In this document: piece by piece, positions 20,911 through 23,090 of the stretch | Position numbering within the stretch: the first letter of the stretch is position 1 | Layout of the letters: each line of letters starts with the position of its first letter | From: JAOPZW01 sp036379935 | GTDB taxonomy: Bacteria; Actinomycetota; Thermoleophilia; Solirubrobacterales; Solirubrobacteraceae | Direction of reading: 5' to 3' | Assembly (NCBI GenBank): GCA_036379935.1 | Contig: DASVFT010000159.1 | Span: forward strand, 1 to 23,090 | Length of the DNA stretch: 23,090 nucleotides | Translations under genes and position numbers: made by a program | The notes under the pieces: generated by a model | What the model was told of the DNA's origin: nothing | Seen by the model: only the letters and a program-made list of their open reading frames with translations | Databases searched by the model: none

Positions 20911-21380
20911 CGTGGCTCGTTCGCCACTTCGATGCGACGCGGCCGCGCCTGCTCGGACTTGGGCACGCGCACCGTGAGGACGCCGTTGGCCATGGTCGCC
21001 TCCACGCCCTCCGCCTCGATGGCGCCGGGCAGGGTGACGCGGTACTCGAACCTCCCCGTCGGACGGCTGCGCCGGCGCAAGATGCCGCGACGCTCGCGCT
21101 CCTTGATCTCGCCCGTGACAAGCAGCTCGGACTCGCGCACCTCAACCGAGACGTCATCGCGGTCCACGCCGGGCAGCTCGGCCTCGACGATCCACGCGTC
21201 ATCGGTCTCCTCGATGTCGACGAGCGGCGTCCAGACCGCCGCGTCGGCGAGTCCGGTGCCAGACCACACGTTCTCCAAGAGCTGCGCTGTCGCCTCCTGC
21301 AGCTGCTCGAGCTCTCGGAACGGCTCCCAGCGCTGGCCACGCTGGGTTGAAGGGTCACGACGTCGAACGGGAAGGGGCAT
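20907..21380 (-). CDS. Hsp20 / alpha-crystallin small heat shock protein (upstream copy)
   Basis: 157 residues from ATG at 21380, with an AGGAG ribosome-binding site six bases upstream. A flexible basic N-terminus is followed by the alpha-crystallin domain at about residues 48-145 (LVDIEETDDAWIVEAELPGV, LLVTGEIKERERRGIL, RFEYRVTLPGAIEAEGVEAT, ANGVLTVRVPKSEQ). A C-terminal I-x-V motif (IEV) completes the family pattern. It is first in the hsp20 - sigma - hsp20 operon and divergent from dnaK. The predicted promoter lies ~180 bases upstream, leaving a long leader with a strong hairpin. Confidence 0.93.
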   Translation of the reverse strand: MPLPVRRRDPSTQRGQRWEPFRELEQLQEATAQLLENVWSGTGLADAAVWTPLVDIEETDDAWIVEAELPGVDRDDVSVEVRESELLVTGEIKERERRGILRRRSRPTGRFEYRVTLPGAIEAEGVEATMANGVLTVRVPKSEQARPRRIEVANEPR

Positions 21381-21471
21381 GAACTGCTCCTCTCAGGAGT
21401 GGAACGTGCAGCGACGCGCGACGGCTGCCGCGATGCGGGCCGACTGTCGTGGTCATCTTTGGCGGTCCGTT

Positions 21472-21489
21472 CCGATCCGCGGGGATCGG
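21472..21489. repeat. 7-bp hairpin with tetraloop in hsp20 leader
   Basis: CCGATCC and GGATCGG pair perfectly around the loop GCGG. It lies between the predicted minus-strand promoter and the hsp20 start, so it would be in the mRNA leader, ~90 bases before the start codon. Confidence 0.45.
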
Positions 21490-21559
21490 CGCGTGTCCGC
21501 TGAGAAGGGCGGTGCGCAGACCTGGGGAGGGGTTAGCGCACCCGCTGCATTACTACCCC

Positions 21560-21585
21560 GTAGGGCAGGGCCGTCAAGCTCAAGG
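21560..21585 (-). promoter_or_regulatory. promoter candidate for the hsp20-sigma-hsp20 operon
   Basis: On the minus strand CCTTGA (21585-21580), 12 bases, TGCCCTAC (21567-21560). The spacer is one base shorter than in the other ten candidates. It is 180 bases from the start codon at 21380, so another promoter closer in is not excluded. Confidence 0.4.
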
Positions 21586-21652
21586 TTTCCGCAGGCACCC
21601 AAACGTCCGCAAAGAGCGGCCTATTTGGCGCGGATGCATCGACCGCCGGTGG

Positions 21653-21679
21653 GCTTGCCAACCGGGCATGGCGCCCTAC
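21653..21679 (+). promoter_or_regulatory. promoter of dnaK
   Basis: GCTTGC (21653-21658), 13 bases, CGCCCTAC (21672-21679), 38 bases before the ATG. The leader carries AGAGGAG five bases before the start. Confidence 0.55.
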
Positions 21680-21717
21680 CACCCCTCTCGACCGCACAGA
21701 GAGCGAGAGGAGCTGTG

Positions 21718-23090
21718 ATGGCCAAGGCCGTAGGCATCGACTTGGGGACCACGAACTCGGTCGTGGCGGCCACGATCGAGGGGGGCCAGGCGGAGGTGAT
21801 CCCGAACGCCGAAGGCGCGCGGACGACCCCGTCCGTCGTCGCCTTCACCGACGACGGCCAGCGCCTGGTCGGGCAGGTGGCCAAGCGCCAGGCGATCCTC
21901 AACCCGGAGGCGACGGTCTACTCGACCAAGCGCTTCATCGGGCGCAAGTGGGACGAGGTGACCGAGGAGGCCAAGATCGTCTCTTACAAGGTCGTCAAGG
22001 GCTCCAACGACGCCGTGCGCTTCGAGATTCGCGGCAAGCAGTACGCGCCCGAGGAGATCTCCGCCCTCATCCTGCGCAAGCTGGCCGAGGACGCCGCCAA
22101 GTTCCTGGGCGAGCGCGTGACCGAGGCGGTCATCACGGTGCCGGCGTACTTCAACGACGCCCAGCGCCAGGCCACGAAGGACGCCGGCATGATCGCCGGC
22201 CTCGAGGTCCTGCGCATCATCAACGAGCCCACCGCGGCCGCGCTCGCCTACGGCCTCGACAAGAAGGGCCAGGAGACGGTGCTCGTCTTCGACCTCGGTG
22301 GCGGCACCTTCGACGTCTCGATCCTCGAGGTGGGCGACGGCGTGGTAGAGGTCCGCTCGACCAGCGGCGACGGCCACCTCGGCGGCGACGACTTCGACAA
22401 GCGGATCGTCGACTGGCTGGCCGACGAGTTCAAGAAGGACCAGGGCATCGACCTGCGCAACGACCCGCAGGCCCTCCAGCGGCTCTACGAGGGGGCCGAG
22501 CGGGCCAAGGTCGAGCTGTCGAGCACGACCCAGGCGCAGGTCAACCTGCCCTTCATCACCGCGGACGCCAACGGCCCCAAGCACCTCAACCTGACCATCA
22601 CCCGCTCGAAGTTCGAGCAGCTCACCGAGGATCTGATCGAGCGCTGCCGCGGTCCCGTCGAGCAGGCGCTGTCGGACGCGAAGCTCACGGCGGACGACAT
22701 CGACGAGGTCCTCCTCGTCGGCGGCTCGACCCGCATCCCGGCGGTCCAGGAGCTCGTGCGCCGGCTGACCGGCGGCAAGGACCCGAACATGTCCGTCAAC
22801 CCCGACGAGGTCGTCGCCATCGGCGCCGCCCTCCAGGCCGGCGTGCTCAAGGGCGAGGTCGAGGACGTCGTCCTGCTCGATGTCATCCCGCTCTCGCTGG
22901 GCCTGGAGACGATGGGCGGCGTGATGACGAAGGTCATCGAGCGCAACACCACGATCCCGGCGCGGCGCACGGAGACGTTCTCGACGGCGGAGGACAACCA
23001 GACCGCGGTCGACATCGTCGTGCTTCAGGGCGAGCGCGAGCTGGCGGCCGACAACCGGCAGCTCGCCCGCTTCCGGCTCGAGGGCATCCG
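21718..23090 (+). CDS. dnaK: molecular chaperone DnaK (Hsp70), 3' end cut by window
   Basis: The frame opens at ATG 21718, with AGAGGAG five bases upstream, and stays open to the window end, giving 457 complete codons of an expected ~620-650. The ATPase domain is complete: AVGIDLGTTNSVVA at the N-terminus, VITVPAYFNDAQRQATKDAG, INEPTAAALAYGLD, VFDLGGGTFDVSILEVGDG and VLLVGGSTRIPAVQ. The start of the substrate-binding domain follows (LLDVIPLSLGLETMGGVMTK, IPARRTETFSTAEDNQT). DnaK refolds client proteins with ATP, DnaJ and GrpE; grpE and dnaJ would be expected beyond the window end. It is divergent from the hsp20-sigma-hsp20 operon, so the two units probably respond together to heat. Confidence 0.98.
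   Translation, partial: MAKAVGIDLGTTNSVVAATIEGGQAEVIPNAEGARTTPSVVAFTDDGQRLVGQVAKRQAILNPEATVYSTKRFIGRKWDEVTEEAKIVSYKVVKGSNDAVRFEIRGKQYAPEEISALILRKLAEDAAKFLGERVTEAVITVPAYFNDAQRQATKDAGMIAGLEVLRIINEPTAAALAYGLDKKGQETVLVFDLGGGTFDVSILEVGDGVVEVRSTSGDGHLGGDDFDKRIVDWLADEFKKDQGIDLRNDPQALQRLYEGAERAKVELSSTTQAQVNLPFITADANGPKHLNLTITRSKFEQLTEDLIERCRGPVEQALSDAKLTADDIDEVLLVGGSTRIPAVQELVRRLTGGKDPNMSVNPDEVVAIGAALQAGVLKGEVEDVVLLDVIPLSLGLETMGGVMTKVIERNTTIPARRTETFSTAEDNQTAVDIVVLQGERELAADNRQLARFRLEGI

Larger units (their letters stand above)
21381..21717. promoter_or_regulatory. divergent heat-shock control region between hsp20 operon and dnaK
   Basis: 337 bases without a credible gene; an 89-codon open frame on the plus strand runs into dnaK but has no protein-like composition. 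It holds the dnaK promoter (21653-21679), a minus-strand promoter candidate (21560-21585), a perfect 7-bp hairpin (21472-21489) and ribosome-binding sites at both ends. A second octamer CGGCCTAT at 21617-21624 has no -35 partner. No full CIRCE element and no inverted HAIR element (CTTGAGT...ACTCAAG) was found; only tandem CTTGA half-sites occur at 21573-21584 (minus strand). Confidence 0.7.

Noticed and set aside
19551..21380. Recent tandem duplication of hsp20
   Set aside because: The two proteins differ through most of the alpha-crystallin domain and have different N-termini, so any duplication is old.
21530..21560. Possible CIRCE element (TTAGCGCAC)
   Set aside because: Only one arm is partly matched and the inverted second arm is absent.
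21573..21585. Possible HAIR (HspR) site near dnaK
   Set aside because: The CTTGA units are tandem on the minus strand, not inverted, and no ACTCAAG partner at the right distance was found.
21449..21718. 89-codon frame just before dnaK
   Set aside because: It runs over both promoters, the ribosome-binding site and the dnaK start, and its translation looks random.
1..23090. Mobile element, prophage or CRISPR array
   Set aside because: No transposase, integrase, phage gene, tRNA-linked repeat or spaced direct-repeat array was seen, and composition is uniform.

Overview
The window reads as a stretch of a very GC-rich actinobacterial chromosome. Gene content (MEDS-type anti-sigma proteins, a SigB/SigF-type sigma factor, a RafH-like hibernation factor with two C-terminal domain copies, DUF6458, many GTG starts, 4-bp start/stop overlaps) suggests Actinomycetota, probably class Thermoleophilia (Solirubrobacterales-like). 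That placement comes from gene style and recognised families, not from a search. No rRNA, tRNA, insertion sequence, phage gene or CRISPR array was seen.

Layout. 1-1726 (+): two MEDS-domain proteins, one ending in a STAS domain and cut by the window start, the other ending in an RsbW-like ATPase domain. 1723-4354 (-): a hydantoinase/oxoprolinase-family protein and a DUF917 protein, divergent from a PucR-type regulator at 4381-5877 (+). 5888-6729 (+): a shortened alpha/beta-hydrolase-like protein and a conserved hypothetical. 6746-7453 (-): a metallophosphoesterase-fold protein without its metal-binding histidines, divergent from a SigB/SigF-type sigma factor (7566-8369). 8373-11116 (-): an MFS transporter with a long C-terminal tail, coupled to an MscS channel. 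11167-13438 (+): a small zinc-ribbon protein, a DUF6458 membrane protein, and a cNMP-domain/thioredoxin-reductase-like flavoprotein. 13429-13704 (-): a UBP zinc finger, divergent from half a GT-B glycosyltransferase (13756-14511). 14523-17980 (-): an SDH-family Clp-fold protease, and upstream of it a coupled RafH-like / pterin dehydratase-like / zwf operon. 18076-18819 (+): a divergent SAM-hydrolase-like protein. 18816-19435 (-): thioredoxin with a 56-aa membrane protein. 19551-21380 (-): an hsp20 - sigma factor - hsp20 operon, divergent from dnaK (21718 to the window end).

The theme is general stress and heat-shock physiology: two sigma factors, an anti-sigma/antagonist-like pair, chaperones, ribosome hibernation, NADPH supply, thiol redox and osmotic release.

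Two observations stand out. First, ten start regions carry a TTG-centred -35 hexamer, exactly 13 bases, then an octamer with CTA (once ATA) at positions 5-7; an eleventh has 12 bases. Several genes begin only 9-11 bases after the octamer and so appear leaderless. Second, several proteins keep a recognisable enzyme fold but lack expected catalytic residues (the metallophosphoesterase, hydrolase, pterin dehydratase, SAM hydrolase and STAS domains), many next to stress regulators. All family calls are from reading sequence by eye.
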